Shown: piece after piece, positions 33,880 to 45,384 of the stretch
How positions within the stretch are numbered: position 1 is the stretch's first letter
Layout of the letters: each line of letters opens with the position of its first letter
Source: Datisca glomerata
Lineage: Eukaryota; Streptophyta; Magnoliopsida; Cucurbitales; Datiscaceae
NCBI GenBank assembly: GCA_003255025.1
Contig: QANY01005361.1
Coordinates: 568,715-632,714, forward strand
Direction: 5' to 3'
Length of the DNA: 64,000 bases
Translations under genes and position numbers: made by a program
Notes under the pieces: model-generated
The model's database searches: none
Seen by the model: the letters and a program-made list of their open reading frames with translations, nothing else
Told to the model about the DNA's origin: nothing

Positions 33880-34724
33880 ATAGGCCACTCTGTTACTGCT
33901 TTACTCACTCTCAGAAATTGAATGGTGATAATTTCATACCTTGAAAAGTAAATATGAACTTAATGCTGATTTGAGATAATCATAGGTTCGTTCTTACTAA
34001 GGAATGTCCTAAGGACTCCCCTGCTAATGCCCCTAAGAATATTATGGACAAATATGATGCTTGGATAATATCAAACAACAAGACGAAGTGTTACATGCTT
34101 GTGAGCATGAATGATGTTTTGAGAACCAAGCATGAAAGCGCAGAGACTTCCTATGAGATTATGGAATCTCTACAGGCTATATTTAGGCAACAGTCTATTC
34201 AAAGTCGTCATGAGGCCACTAGGAGCTATATGACAACTAAGATGAGAAATGGTACTTCTGTGCGAGAACATGTTTTGAACATGAACAACATAATGCAAGA
34301 GGCAGAAGTACATAGGGCGATCATTGATTTTTCGGCGTTCATGACCAACTATGTTATGAATAATTTGCAATTCAACATGACCCAATTGTTGAATTAACTA
34401 TAGACTTTTGAGTTACCCAACCTTAGAATGACCAAAGAGGGCGAGACAAATGTTGCCGAGCAAAAGCCTTATTCCACTGTTAAAAGTAACGAAAGGAAAA
34501 AGATCAATGGTACAGGAAAAGGTAAAAACAAGAAAGGGAAGAAAGCCAAGACATCACCAAAAGCCAAGAAGAATAAGAAAAACAGCAAGCCCAAGGGAAA
34601 ATGTTTCCACTATGGGCTTGAAGGTCATTGGAAGAGAAATTGTAACAAGTATCTCTCCGAGCTAAAAAATAAAGGTAAATATGATTTACTTGAAGCTTGC
34701 TTAGTGGAGTATGATTTGCCATCC
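33880..34724 (+). pseudogene. gag: copia-2 gag
   Basis: The N-terminus (LRKLNGDNFIP near 33920) is followed by stops. From 34044 a long frame reads MDKYDAWIISNNKTKCYMLV, then SYEIMESLQAIF and the TKMRNGTSVREHVLNMNN block typical of copia Gag (UBN2-like). It stops at 34397. A second open stretch (34428-34727) is Lys-rich and carries the zinc knuckle KCFHYGLEGHWKRNC, where the second knuckle Cys is Tyr, as in copia-1. It ends near DLPS and a stop just before the protease. Confidence 0.8.
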
Positions 34725-35090
34725 TAGATACTTGATTCAGGAGTCACTAACCATGTATGTTCTTCTTTGCAGATGCTTGATTTGTCAAGGGAGCTGGCAA
34801 ATGGCAAGGTCTTTATGAGAGTTAGCAGTGGTGCACTCGTGTCAGCTAAAGTATTAGGGACAGTCCGTTTAATTTATGGATATAATTATTTAGTTGGAAC
34901 GATGTTTATTATATTCCTGGATTTTTGAGGAATTTGATTTCTCTTCAATTTTGCAAGAACAGTTATTTGAAGTTTCTTTTATTAATAAAGAGTTTATTAT
35001 TTCTAATAATGGATTCGATATTTGTCATGAAAAAGTTATAAACTTACTGTATATGCTTAAACTGACTAAACGAGCGTTAAATAATTAAAT
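34725..35090 (+). pseudogene. copia-2 protease
   Basis: ILDSGVTNHVCSSLQML at about 34727-34775 is the copia aspartic protease signature (usually LDSGATNH). SSGALVSAKVLGTVRLI continues the fold. The later part changes frame near 34890 and runs as FIIFLDF-like and VINLLYMLKLTKRA residues. The active-site DSG is intact but the frame is broken. Confidence 0.75.
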
Positions 35091-35139
35091 TATTTAAAGT
35101 AGCTAAACCTAAAAGTAACAAACGATAAAAAATTTCTCA

Positions 35140-36270
35140 AGATAATGATAACACATATCTTTGGCATCTTAGGTTGGGACATATTAATCTAGATAGGTTG
35201 AATAGGTTAACAAAACATGGTGCTTTGAGAGAACTAAAAGTTGGAACTCTTCCTACTTATGAATCATGTCTAGAAGGTAAAATGACCAAGAGACATTTCA
35301 CAGGAAAGGGCCAAAGAGCCAAGAAGAATGAGCTAGTACATGGTAAAGTCTGTGGACCGATCAATGTACAAGCTAGAGGTGGGTATGAGTATTTCATCAC
35401 TTTTATTGACGATTACTCAAGATATGGTTGGTTATATTTACCTAATGCAAAGAAAGTCTAAAATTTTGGAAAGTTTAAAGATTTCAAAGCTGAACCTGAA
35501 AAGCAATTAGGTAAATCATTGAAAACTCTTCGATTCGATCGAGGTGGTGAATATTTTGATTTAGAATTCAAGAAATTATTTGCTGGAGTGTGGGATCTTA
35601 TCCCAACTCACAGCACCTGGAACACCACAACAATATGGTGTTTCAGATAAGAGAAACCGAACCTTATTGGATATAGTTAGGTCAATATAAAGCTACTCAT
35701 CACTACCACTTACATTTTGGGGATATTCACTACACACGGTAACTTACATTTTGAATGTAGTGCCCTCTAAGTCTGTACGCAAGACGCCTTTAAAGTTATG
35801 GAATGGCTACAAACCTAGTTTGCATCATTTGTATATATGGGGGTGTCCGACTCACGTTCCTAGACCCAAGACTGGAAAGTTAGACTCAAGGTCTGAAGTA
35901 TGCATATTTGTAGGCTATGCTCCAGAAACTAGAGGTGGGTATTTGTATTGTCACAAGGATCAAAAGTTGTTTGTGTTGACAAATGCAAGCTTCTCTGAGC
36001 ATGTCTCTATGTAAAAATAAACCTCATAGCAAAGTAACTCTCAAGGAACTAGCGGCTGATGAGATCAAACCACATTTAATTTCTACTAACAAACGACAAA
36101 CTAGAGAAACCACAGTTCCTGCAAAGGAAACCCTAGTACAACGTCGTAGTGGGAGGATTGTGACAACTAGTTCACTACAAACTATGAGCATATGTCCTGA
36201 TGTTAGAACTAATAATGGTGATCCATTCTCTTATGGAGAAGCAATGGATGATCCTAAAAAGGAGAAATGA
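35140..36270 (+). pseudogene. copia-2 integrase and linker
   Basis: The zinc region reads HLRLGHINLDRLNRLTKHG, then YESCLEGKMTKRHF. The core reads LVHGKVCGP, where the first catalytic Asp of the usual HSDVCGP is Lys, then GGYEYFITFIDDYSRYGW with the second Asp. Around 35640 VSDKRNRT replaces VSERRNRT, so the Glu is Asp. 35751-36014 continues with KSVRKTPLKLWNGYKP and FVGYAPETRGGYLY, typical of the copia integrase tail. 36000-36270 is the linker with RRSGRIV. Two of the three catalytic positions are altered and several stops occur, so the enzyme would be inactive. Confidence 0.85.
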
Positions 36271-37758
36271 CAAGATGCCATGAACCAGGAAATGGAATCT
36301 ATGTATTCACATTCCCTCTAAAAACTTGTAGATCCACGTGAACATGTCAGGCCCATTGGATGTAAATCGATCTTCAAGAAGAAAAGAGGTGCAGATGGGA
36401 AAGTAGAGACTTTCAAGGAACGGTTAGTAGCTAAGGGGACAAAAGGTGAGGGAGTCGAATATGAAGAGACATTCTCCCCTATGGTCATGCTAAAATCCAT
36501 TCACATTCTTTTGTCTATAGCCGCTAGCTTTGAGTATGAGATATGAAAAATGGACGTCAAGACATCTATTTTGAATGGTTATCTTGAAGAAAGAATGTAT
36601 ATGATGCAACTAGAAGGGTTCTTACAAAAGGGACAAGATTAGAAAGTATGCAAGTTGCTTAAATCTATTTATGGATTAAAGTGAGCATCTAGATCTTGGT
36701 ATCTTACCTTTGATGAGATTATAAAGTCTTATGTCTTCAAGCAAAATGTTGACAAAGCTTGTGTTTATAAATACATTCAAAGATAAGATAGTGATTTTCT
36801 TAGTTCTTTATGTTGATGATATTCTACTCATTGGGAATGATGTAGAAACTCTATCAAATGTAAATAAGTGGTTAGCTGAAAAATTCTAAATGAAAGATTT
36901 GGGAGAAACGAGCTATGTTTTAGGCATCCAAATCATAAGGGATAGAAAGAACAAGCTCATGGTACTTTCTCAGGCATCTTATATTGATAAGGTGCTTGAG
37001 GAATTCTCTATGGAAAATTCTAAGAAAGGTGAACTACCGACCAGACATAGAATTATCCTCTCCAAGGAACAATGTCATAAGACACCTTAGGAGGAAGAGA
37101 ATGTGAGAAAGGTTCCCTATGCTTCAGCAGTTGAAAGTCTCATGTATGTTATGTTATGTACGAGACCGGACGTCTATTATGCAGTGAGAATTGTCAATCG
37201 TTATTTATCGAATCTAGGTTTGGAACACTGGATTGTAGTAAAGTACATTCTCAAGAATCTTAGGAGAATGAAAAACTATATGCTTGTTTATTCAGGTGGA
37301 GACAGTAAAAAGTCGACGTATGAATCAATATTCACCCTAAGTAGAGGAGCTGTAGTTTGAAGAAGTAATAAGCAATCATCATTGCAGATTCCACTATGGA
37401 AGCTGAATATATAGCGGCTTGTGAAGCTACGAAAGAAGCGGTATGGCTCAGAATGTTCTATACTTATCTGGAAATAGTTCTAGATATGGACAAGCACTAA
37501 TCATGTACTATGATTACAGTGAGGTGGTAGCGAATTCCAATGAACCAAGGAGTCACAATATGGAAAGCACATAGAGAGGAAATGTCATCTTGTAAAACAG
37601 ATCGTGCATCGAGGGGTTGTGAGTGTTATGAAGATAGCGTCGGAACAGAACTAGATTGATCCTTTTACAAAGACACTTCCTGTGAAGTCATTTGGGGGTC
37701 ACGTGCGTAACATGGGATTGAGAGAAATACCACATTTGCTTTAGAGAAAGTGGAAGAT
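36271..37758 (+). pseudogene. copia-2 reverse transcriptase and RNase H
   Basis: Reverse transcriptase reads GCKSIFKKKRGADGKV, KMDVKTSILNGYLEE (first Asp), KLLKSIYGLK and LYVDDILLIGNDVE (about 36810), then MKDLGETSYVLGIQIIRDRK. RNase H follows with RKVPYASAVESLMYVM and RPDVYYAVRIVNRYL, then SGGDSKKSTYESIFTL. Compared with copia-1 and other relatives, about 25 codons between SGGD and KST are missing, including the TGYTDSDF catalytic segment. A STMEAEY-like block lies near 37390. Stops and frameshifts are frequent. The purine run GAGAAAGTGGAAGA before 37760 is the polypurine tract. Confidence 0.85.
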
Positions 37759-37759
37759 T

Positions 37760-38902
37760 ATTTTGGGTTACACCCTTAAAGCATGTGTATTGACATTTTG
37801 ATATAAAATTAATAAGGATTGCATTTTTCTTATAATTATTCTTTTAAATTATTGTTGAATAATTTATATAAATATCTAAAAATTTCATATTCATTAATGA
37901 GACTATGATCTTGTATTAGTACAAGAGAATTAAGATCATAGATAATGAATAAAATTGCCAGCAACATATTAAAGTGCGAAATCTTTAATGAATGGTTGCT
38001 AGTACAGTTCATTAAGCATTATGAATGTATGTGATCTAGATCCCGATCAATTATGTGGATAGAGATCTTAGTGACGGTACTTTATATAATGAGATTATAT
38101 GTGACTGGACTGATGTAAATTAATATCTTTATCAACGTGCCATTTATCATAAAGATTTAATACACATCAATTCGATGATCATATATCAGTCTGAATCTTA
38201 AGTAGTCATGAACTCATATACATGTCTATTGAATCTTTTGACTCACTCGTTAAGGCTTGTTTGTAAAACAGGCTCGTGACTTTTGTTTGGAAGATTCAAT
38301 GATATAGATGGCTGGGAACATGATCTTACAGTATTTGAAATCCAAGTTTTTTTAACATATCGTATATTTGTTCTCTTGAGTGTTAATTCGAGAACTGAAT
38401 AGTTATTGAGCTTAAATTATAATAAGATTATAAATTAACAATCCTCTAGTGGATTAATGGTACTTAAGGATCAAGAGGTAATTAGAAGGGTAAAACAGTA
38501 ATTTTGACCAGTTCTAATTTGCGAACCAATAATTGGAGGACCGAACTACGTGAAATGGTTATATCAGTGGATTACATAAGAATACTCTGTAAATACAATT
38601 TATAATCTCTAAGATTGCAAGTTCATATTTATAGTGAAGTAATAATCGAATTAATAAATAAGATTATTTAATTAAAAAATTTAATTAATAATCTGGTTTA
38701 TTGGAGCTTAGGATTATAGATTCATGATTCTCAAATCACCTCTGTACTATGCAGTCTAGGGTGTGAATATTTCAGGACATGAAGAAAATACTTACTTGCA
38801 AATGAATTTTTACTGTGGGGCAAGTACATAATATTGAGATAATTATGTGTGATTAATTAATTAAGAATTAATTAAATAAATTATTTATATATATTTTTTC
38901 AG

Positions 38903-38942
<40 letters not shown>

Positions 38943-39752
38943 TCGATTATTTTCTAATTATAATGAGACAAAATATCTAATTTGTGAGATTTGATACTTA
39001 AATAATTATTAGATTTGGATCAACTAAATCTGTTATTTGTCAAATAACAGATAACTTAGTTGATAGACATAATCAGATATGTTAATTTTAAATTAACTAA
39101 TATCTATATATTTTTTTGATTAAAATAAATATTTAATTTGTAGTAATTACCACATGTCGATCAATGATGAATTATAGATCACCATGGACTATTGTAGTGC
39201 CACGTGGCACTACAGCACTAGGCGTGTGACACTATAGTGCCACTGGTGTGGCACTGCAGTTGTGCACCATTATACAATGTGTCCCACCACATTGGGCAAT
39301 TGGAAATTAAATATTAAGTTTTTAAGTTTTTAATTATCCCTAAATATCTAATACGCCAATATCTAGAAATTATTCATATATTATTTGAATGGTCTCAATT
39401 GATCAATCAGTTAATCATCAATTAGTTCATCAGTTGATCAATCAAGAATTAAGATGTGAACACAATTTCTCAAAGTAATTTTTCTCTACGACTAATAGTT
39501 AATCAAATCTCTAAAAGTATCATCATCACGTTCTTTTAGAGAATCGTCTCACAAAAGTCATTCACAGTAAAATCTCTAGGTCTCATGTGTTAAGTACATC
39601 TAGAGACAGAAAAAAATGTCTTGTACTATTCTACGTGTCCACACACATCCTACTGCGTTGAGATTAACTTGAAAGATCTTGGTGTGGATTTCAGAATCTA
39701 CTAATCGTTGGAACGGTTTCGTGAGACGGAGAATCGATCGGTTTTGCAAGGG
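37760..39752 (+). repeat. copia-2 3' LTR, truncated
   Basis: It matches the 5' LTR from GGGTTACACCC to about 39752 (GGGCGCTT; 5' equivalent near 31507), so the last 440 or so bases are missing. The start TG has decayed to TA. A TA-dinucleotide run spans 38906-38938. 39193-39214 is a perfect 22-bp palindrome centred on CACGTG, a G-box core. Confidence 0.8.
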
Positions 39753-40155
39753 CGCTTGTGGAACCATGAACTGTTGAAGCTAAACTACCCAAAGTTGTTA
39801 AATTTTATGGTATTAAAACAACCATCGTTCTTCACGTTACACTTCGGATTTGGCTAGGCAGGGTTAGAGAGAGAAATTTGGGTGAGGTAGAAAAATATAA
39901 CGTATTATTAGAGAGAAATAGCGTTTCTTTTGGAGGATGTCATGATATAAAATTTGAATTTTTTTAGTATGCTAGGATATGTAATTGAAAATAATAAAAT
40001 TAATGTGGGGTGAAAAGACTCCGATTTGATGATATATTAGAAAATATATGAATTTTCCTTTCAGTGAGACCCCGTATTTGTGGTCACTAGGTCAAAGCAT
40101 AAGTTGTGTAAGGCTTGGGAAAATTATTTTCTACCATCAAAGCAACTTGTTATGC
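39753..40155. other. Non-coding, nothing recognised
   Basis: AT-rich sequence after the truncated LTR, with a GTTAGAGAGAGAAATTTGG segment near 39863. No element end or gene is apparent. Confidence 0.5.
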
Positions 40156-40919
40156 CTAACTACAACAAGAAAAAACTATAATAGGACACCGTTTATTATC
40201 CGTAAGACGACACGTTAAACACCGACTCTTGTTTTTTTTCCTAAGATTTTTTATTGTCAAACATTTATTTGTTGAATTCAGAACTATGCAAGTCGTATAA
40301 GTTTATATTATTGTAGCAGCTCATCTTTTATATTCGAGCCATAAGAAAAATTTATGTTGAAGCTTAACACAATGACATCATTATTGTTTTGGTCAATACT
40401 GCAGAACAAATGCATGTCCAACAAGTCTATCAAATTGAATTACAGTGTTTAGATTCCCCTTCCATCTATCTCAGTTCTGACTTCCTAAACTCTAAAAATG
40501 AGGAGGATGTTTACATATGTATTAATCAATTTGAATAGTTTCCAAACTCTAGAATTTCTTAGTCTAGTTTGTTGATATGTTTGGGGCAGTTGGGAAGATA
40601 TTAATTACATTAAGTAAAGTTTGGTGGCAGTAGAATTAAATGATGCGTAGTAGAAAATTCTATATTACTGAGCACTATATCAAGCTATGGTACTCTGCTT
40701 ATATGTAAAGAAAAATTACCAAACCTTCTTCCAATAACTTGTTTGCGCGGAATGACTCAAATTAGCAAAACCAGAACTAAATGTACGGTAAAAGTTACTT
40801 CACATCCAGTATACACTCATGCCGTATACTTGTTCAGTCAAGCAAAATGTAAGATACATTCAGTTCTTAATTTCAGCTGAATCTACTATGACATGTTGAC
40901 TTGGGGGAGAACAAAACAA

Positions 40920-42230
40920 CACTTAAATAATAGTGAGATGTTCATCATTTTCGTTCGTAAAAATGTTCATTTTTCTTCTTACGGGTGAGTACTTCCTTAA
41001 TGTTCAAGATCTTTTTTAGATGACTGGTACCACATTTATGTGCTTTGAAATGGTTAGTTGTACACCATTTATGTTGGTTCATGTCTTAGGTACGTCAAAA
41101 AATGTGAACGTTTACCCTAGAAACATTGTTAGTACCATAACTACTTTAAAAATGAACGATAGAGGAACCTCGGGAAGAACCTCCTTTCTGTATTACATAT
41201 AGAATTTATGTGTCTAGAACCATTTTGTGTATTTAGGTTGAGTCCATTCCATTTATGTTTCATACATGGTCTACATATGAGGAACAACAAATGTGCGTAA
41301 ATGTACCACATAAATGTCTGCAGTCACCCAGATACATTGCAAATTTGTCAGAGTTACTCCATTTATGCAAAAAGTCACATATTTATGTGGTGAGTACCTA
41401 TTTTATACGAGTATATTGTCATGCATACCCCATTTATATTATGATATATTGTTTATGGTTGGGTTCTTCAATCGTGTATGCATGTACAACATAAATGTTT
41501 GAGCTACCCTCGATGCATTGAAAATGGCAAGATACATGAGATTATGTGGGTAGTACATTGTTCATGTGGGGTATACATCATTGACAAGCGATGATAAGAT
41601 TTGTGTGCCTAGTTTATCTTATCCTACCTATGTTACGTCTCAGGCCCTAGAACGTTTGAGGTACTTCTTATGCATGACAAGTGTGTGATGCACCTCATTT
41701 TTGTGGGGAAGTACATGTTTATGTTATCCTACTTATTTTGTGTACCTAGTGCCTACATTGTGTATGTGTGTGATCCTTAAACATTTAAGACCTTATGCAT
41801 TACAACTTTGTGATGAACATTTTTGTGGGTTGTACCTCGTTTATGTGAAAGTATCGTGTTTTGTTTTCAACACTCTGTCTACATCATGGATACCATAAAC
41901 TTTAGTTTTTATACCTTATAAACTTTTTCGGCACTTCATACGTCTGGGAAAGGTGCGATGTACCTCTTTTTTGTGTTATGTGATTTATGTACATGTTATC
42001 ATCCTTTCGTGCGTTAAATTAAAGGTTTGATTTACCACTTTTTTGTTCGGTTTACCTTATTTATGTCGCACTTACTTCAAACGCTTGTGCTTAGGTACTT
42101 GACTTGCATTAAACATTTAAGTTTTGTACAGTTTACGTGCAATGTGCTTAATTTCATCACATCCACTTAAGTTGTAGTGAAGTACCTTATCAATGCAGTG
42201 TATGTCATTCGACCCCCTCCTCCTAAAAAA
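40920..42230. repeat. Dispersed GTAC...ATTTATGTG word repeats
   Basis: Variants of GTACCACATTTATGTG recur about fifteen times at irregular spacing, for example near 41027, 41060, 41200, 41249, 41308, 41359, 41384, 41426, 41485, 41700 and 41833, in direct and inverted order (CATTTATG, CATAAATG). There is no fixed period. Short open frames here share the repeat and show no protein motif. Confidence 0.6.
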
Positions 42231-42733
42231 CTTATGTCTCTTACTAGGACAAGGAAGTTAAGTTTCATTCAGTTTGACTTGGTTTAGAGTCGTCATTTGA
42301 CATTAACTCTGTCCAACTCGGACTTTAAATCCAACATACAAGTCATTTTATTGGCATTTCAACATTTTTCAAATTCGTATAGTTAAAATGAGACAGTTGT
42401 ACGCTGGGTGTTTAAGATGAGAAAAACGACTCAAAACAAGATAATCTCATAAAATAAAAAATAAGAATAAATAATTTTTTTTTCAGCTATCAAATTAAGA
42501 TATGACAGAAGATCAAACGTGCTTAGTCAATTTTGTTTATATAATAGAGTAGCCACACCAGTTAAGATCTTAAAGCAAATTATGTGCAAGGGAAAATCAT
42601 ATATGTTTCAGAGCTAGAAACACCAATATATGTTTAGAGTTTAGGTATTCAAATGCAAATTTGCATATGAGCTGACGAAATTCAAAGAAGTACCCATGTT
42701 TCGTTGTTTAGGAGCAGGAAGATGTTTACTTAC

Positions 42734-42973
42734 AGTTCGAGAAAACTATATTGTGAACTATGGAGGGTGAACGTCCTATGCACAATTGACAAAAAATGAG
42801 AACTATGAATGCACATTGGGCGTTCATTACAAAGGTTTCTGACTACTTACCTTTTCAACTTTGTCCAAGAAATCGGCTGGGAGGGTAATAGGTTACTGTT
42901 TGAATGGCTCATATTTGAAGGACAAATTTGAGAGCGAAGAATAGTCCCAATTAAGTGACATCCACGGTACCAT
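42734..42973 (-). pseudogene. Two-exon fragment of an unidentified gene
   Basis: On the minus strand an ATG at 42973 opens a frame with MVPWMSLNWDYSS, KYEPFKQ, a stop, then PITLPADFLDKVEK, ending at a clean GTAAGT donor at 42850. A 75-bp intron ends at TTGTGCATAG (42776). A 42-bp exon (42734-42775) is followed by another GTAAGT. The phrase LPADFLDKVEK is vaguely like the start of plant B3 domains, but I cannot confirm this. The second exon keeps no clear frame. I infer a decayed or captured gene piece. Confidence 0.35.
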
Positions 42974-43823
42974 AGTCCCCCATTAACAATAAATTTGCTT
43001 TAACAATTTTTTCTTTTTCAGATTTGAGGATTTACAGTCAAAATTTGGGGTGTAAGTTTGAAAATGGAGATATTTTAATCATGTAAAAATGAATGTGAAC
43101 AATATTAGTTTGTACCTAAAAAAATGATTTTTAAATCAGAACCAAAAGATACTCAATCATGAAAAATATGCTTTTAATGGTGTTATTTGTTTGTGTAAAT
43201 GAATTTCTATTTTTGTCAATTATTTTGAAAGTTAAAACATATTCTAATTGAGGGTAGTTCTTCTGTGGATTACAAAAATCCTTTATCAGTAAAAGTTAAC
43301 AGCCGAATGTTAAAATGACAGCTTTATATATGACGGCAAAAAAATGTAGCTTCGTAGTAGATCATCGTCAGAGAAGATGCTTTACTCTTGTCATTTAAGG
43401 TTTCGTGAAAAGGTGAATTTTTTTGTAGCGTTGAAATTAGATAGGGTAGGTGAAAATGTGGGTTCTTTGAGTTTTATTTTTACATTTAACGGTAAATCCC
43501 TTTTAGGAGAACTATTCTTTTATTATGATTATATTTTTTAAATATTACGACAGTGAAAGAGGTTTTGGGATGGTAAATTTGTATTAATTTTGATGAGAGA
43601 GTTTTTTGAGATTTTAAAATAAGATAAAATATATATTTGTCCTTTATAATTGAGCTAATTTTTATTTTAAATCATTCATTTTGGATGATAGACTATATAA
43701 TTAAATTATTGACGTACGTTAAATTTTTTATAAAAATTACATTTAAAAAATTAACAAATCATCATGATCATCTAACGTGCTAAATGATAAATAATTTAAC
43801 GTTAGGATTAATTATCATTAGGA

Positions 43824-44177
43824 TTAATTAGGATTAATTATCCCTAATTTTAGCCCTTCTGTTTTTCTTCTTCCCCTCCCTCTTCGCACAAACACCCATT
43901 TACAACCCTTTGCATTTTGACGAAGGCCACAATTGGGGTTGGGGTTCTTCTTCCTTCTTCCACCTCCCTCTTCGCGAAGGCCATTTTTACAGCCCCTAAG
44001 TCTCTGATGCGTCTGATCAGCCGCTAGGTATCGGTCTCCGACGCGTCTGATCAGCCGCTGGGTATCGGTCCCAAACAGGGACGTTACGTTTGGCCCCATA
44101 CAGTCTGACTTGGAATCCGACAAGTTTACGGCCTCAGACGACTCAGCCATTGGCTGGTTGTCTGGTGTTGGTGGCAT
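43824..44177 (-). CDS. Hypothetical protein, 117 codons, inside the inverted-repeat element
   Basis: The frame starts MPPTPDNQPMAESSEAVNLS, has the phrase RLIRRVGDRYLAADQTHQRL from the tandem repeat, and ends in a basic Arg/Gly/Lys-rich tail that runs into the left inverted repeat. I do not recognise a domain. Two near-copies of a basic segment (VRRGRGRRKTEG and REEGGGRRKKNP) reflect a DNA duplication. It could be a captured exon or chance. Coding status is doubtful. Confidence 0.2.
   Translation of the reverse strand: MPPTPDNQPMAESSEAVNLSDSKSDCMGPNVTSLFGTDTQRLIRRVGDRYLAADQTHQRLRGCKNGLREEGGGRRKKNPNPNCGLRQNAKGCKWVFVRRGRGRRKTEGLKLGIINPN
44006..44073. repeat. 34-bp tandem duplication
   Basis: GATGCGTCTGATCAGCCGCT at 44006 and GACGCGTCTGATCAGCCGCT at 44040 start two adjacent 34-bp units, each continuing (A/G)GGTATCGGTC. 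Confidence 0.85.
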
Positions 44178-44985
44178 GAAGATTGTAATTGATGTAGTTA
44201 TTTTGGGCTAATAATTCGCTCGACACGTCTATGTCGCCGTCTCGTGTTAAGCTTACGACACGGCTACTTGATATTTGACGTGCAAATTTAACGGCCTGTG
44301 GTGGGCGGCCGACGGAGGATGAGAAGGAGGATAATGTCTTCTTTGTTGGGTTTTTTTGTTTTCTCCACCTTTTGTTTTGTGTTTCTACAAACGCAAAATA
44401 TTTCCAAGCTATGGAGGCTAGCCATGATGATGATGTAAGAATTTTTTATTAAAGGTTTGAAGAAAACAAATGTGAAAACTAGAACATGAAATGGGAAATG
44501 ATGAAATGCAGTGAGATTGGATTCTCAGAGAGTCTAATTGGTGCTAAAAAGGAAAGAAAAGGTGGGTTTGGCCAAATTGGGTGGAGGTTTTTTTTTTAAC
44601 AAATAATTGGGTGGAGGAAATGAACGGTATAGAAAATTGCTTCTATTTTTAATTTTACTGCTGCTTATGCCACTTCCTTCTTTCAATCTCTCTCGCAAAT
44701 GGATGTTTGCGCAAAGAGGTAGGGGAAGAAGAAAGAAAAAGAAAAATTAGGGGTAATTTAAGTAATTAATCTTACGTGACTATTGGGGTAATAAACAGTT
44801 GATGTTACATTAAGTTATTTGTCATGTAGTCTCACATTAGACAATTGTGTTGTGACGGTCTGTTAACTTTTTTAAATGGAGTTTAACAATATAACTGTAG
44901 GGTCTACTCTACTACTTTTTAAAATGAAAACTACTTCAAACTGCAGGGTGCACAAATGTGTTTTATCCTTTAAAATATGTTGTAA

Positions 44986-45384
44986 TTTTTTAGACCGACA
45001 AATAATTGCTTTTAATTTGGGATTTAAATCTCTATATTTAGGGATAAAATTTTCGGGCATTTATGAATTAAAATTAAACTATTTTTATAAAGATTAACAT
45101 TAACATAATTGCAAGGGTACTTACAGTACTTAAAATTTATAGATTTTAAAATTTTAAAAAGTTTACAAAAAGTCCCTCACTGTAGCATTTACGACCAGAA
45201 ATATTCCATTGCTACTAGAGTTAAGTAATTTGTGCTATGCATTTTGTTCCAGTTTGAAAGGTTATGAGTCGATTGACAAATCCAATACCAATATATTGAC
45301 TTTGAACGCCAATGCGTAGCATGCCCATATACATATCATATGCTAATTCACTATTTATTTTGGATATGTTCAGTTGATACTCGT
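44986..45384. other. Non-coding, nothing recognised
   Basis: AT-rich sequence between the inverted-repeat element and the LINE remnant. No feature supported. Confidence 0.5.

Larger units (their letters stand above)
29525..39752 (+). mobile_element. copia-2: second Ty1/copia retrotransposon
   Basis: Order: LTR 29525-31944, primer site 31947, leader, gag, protease, integrase, reverse transcriptase, RNase H, purine tract, 3' LTR 37760-39752 (truncated). The domain order defines copia. Its proteins are close to those of copia-1 (shared phrases GGYEYFITFIDDYS and HWKRNC/HWKCNC), but its LTRs are unrelated in sequence. All genes contain stops or frameshifts. RNase H has an internal deletion, so the copy cannot be autonomous. 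Confidence 0.85.
40156..43431. mobile_element. Possible CACTA-like element
   Basis: The left edge CTACAACAAGAAAAAACTAT and the right edge, read on the minus strand as CTACAAAAAAATTCACC, both resemble decayed CACTA termini. GACGACACG and CCGTC-type words lie just inside. The outer CA of each end is not conserved and I cannot find a matching 3-bp target duplication. No transposase is recognised. The interior holds the word-repeat tract and an exon pair. Confidence 0.3.
43615..44985. mobile_element. Long-terminal-inverted-repeat element (Mutator-like or foldback)
   Basis: 43615-43905 and 44690-44985 are diverged reverse complements of nearly 300 bp. Matching blocks include TTTCTTCTTCCCC(T/A)CCTCTT, CGCAAACA(T/C)CCATTT, ATTA(C/T)CCCTAATTTT and GACAAATATATATTTTATC against its counterpart near 44960. 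The centre (43906-44689) is GC-richer and carries a short open frame and a 34-bp tandem repeat. Pack-MULEs have this architecture, with captured sequence between long inverted ends. No 9-bp target duplication is clear and no transposase is present. Confidence 0.6.
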
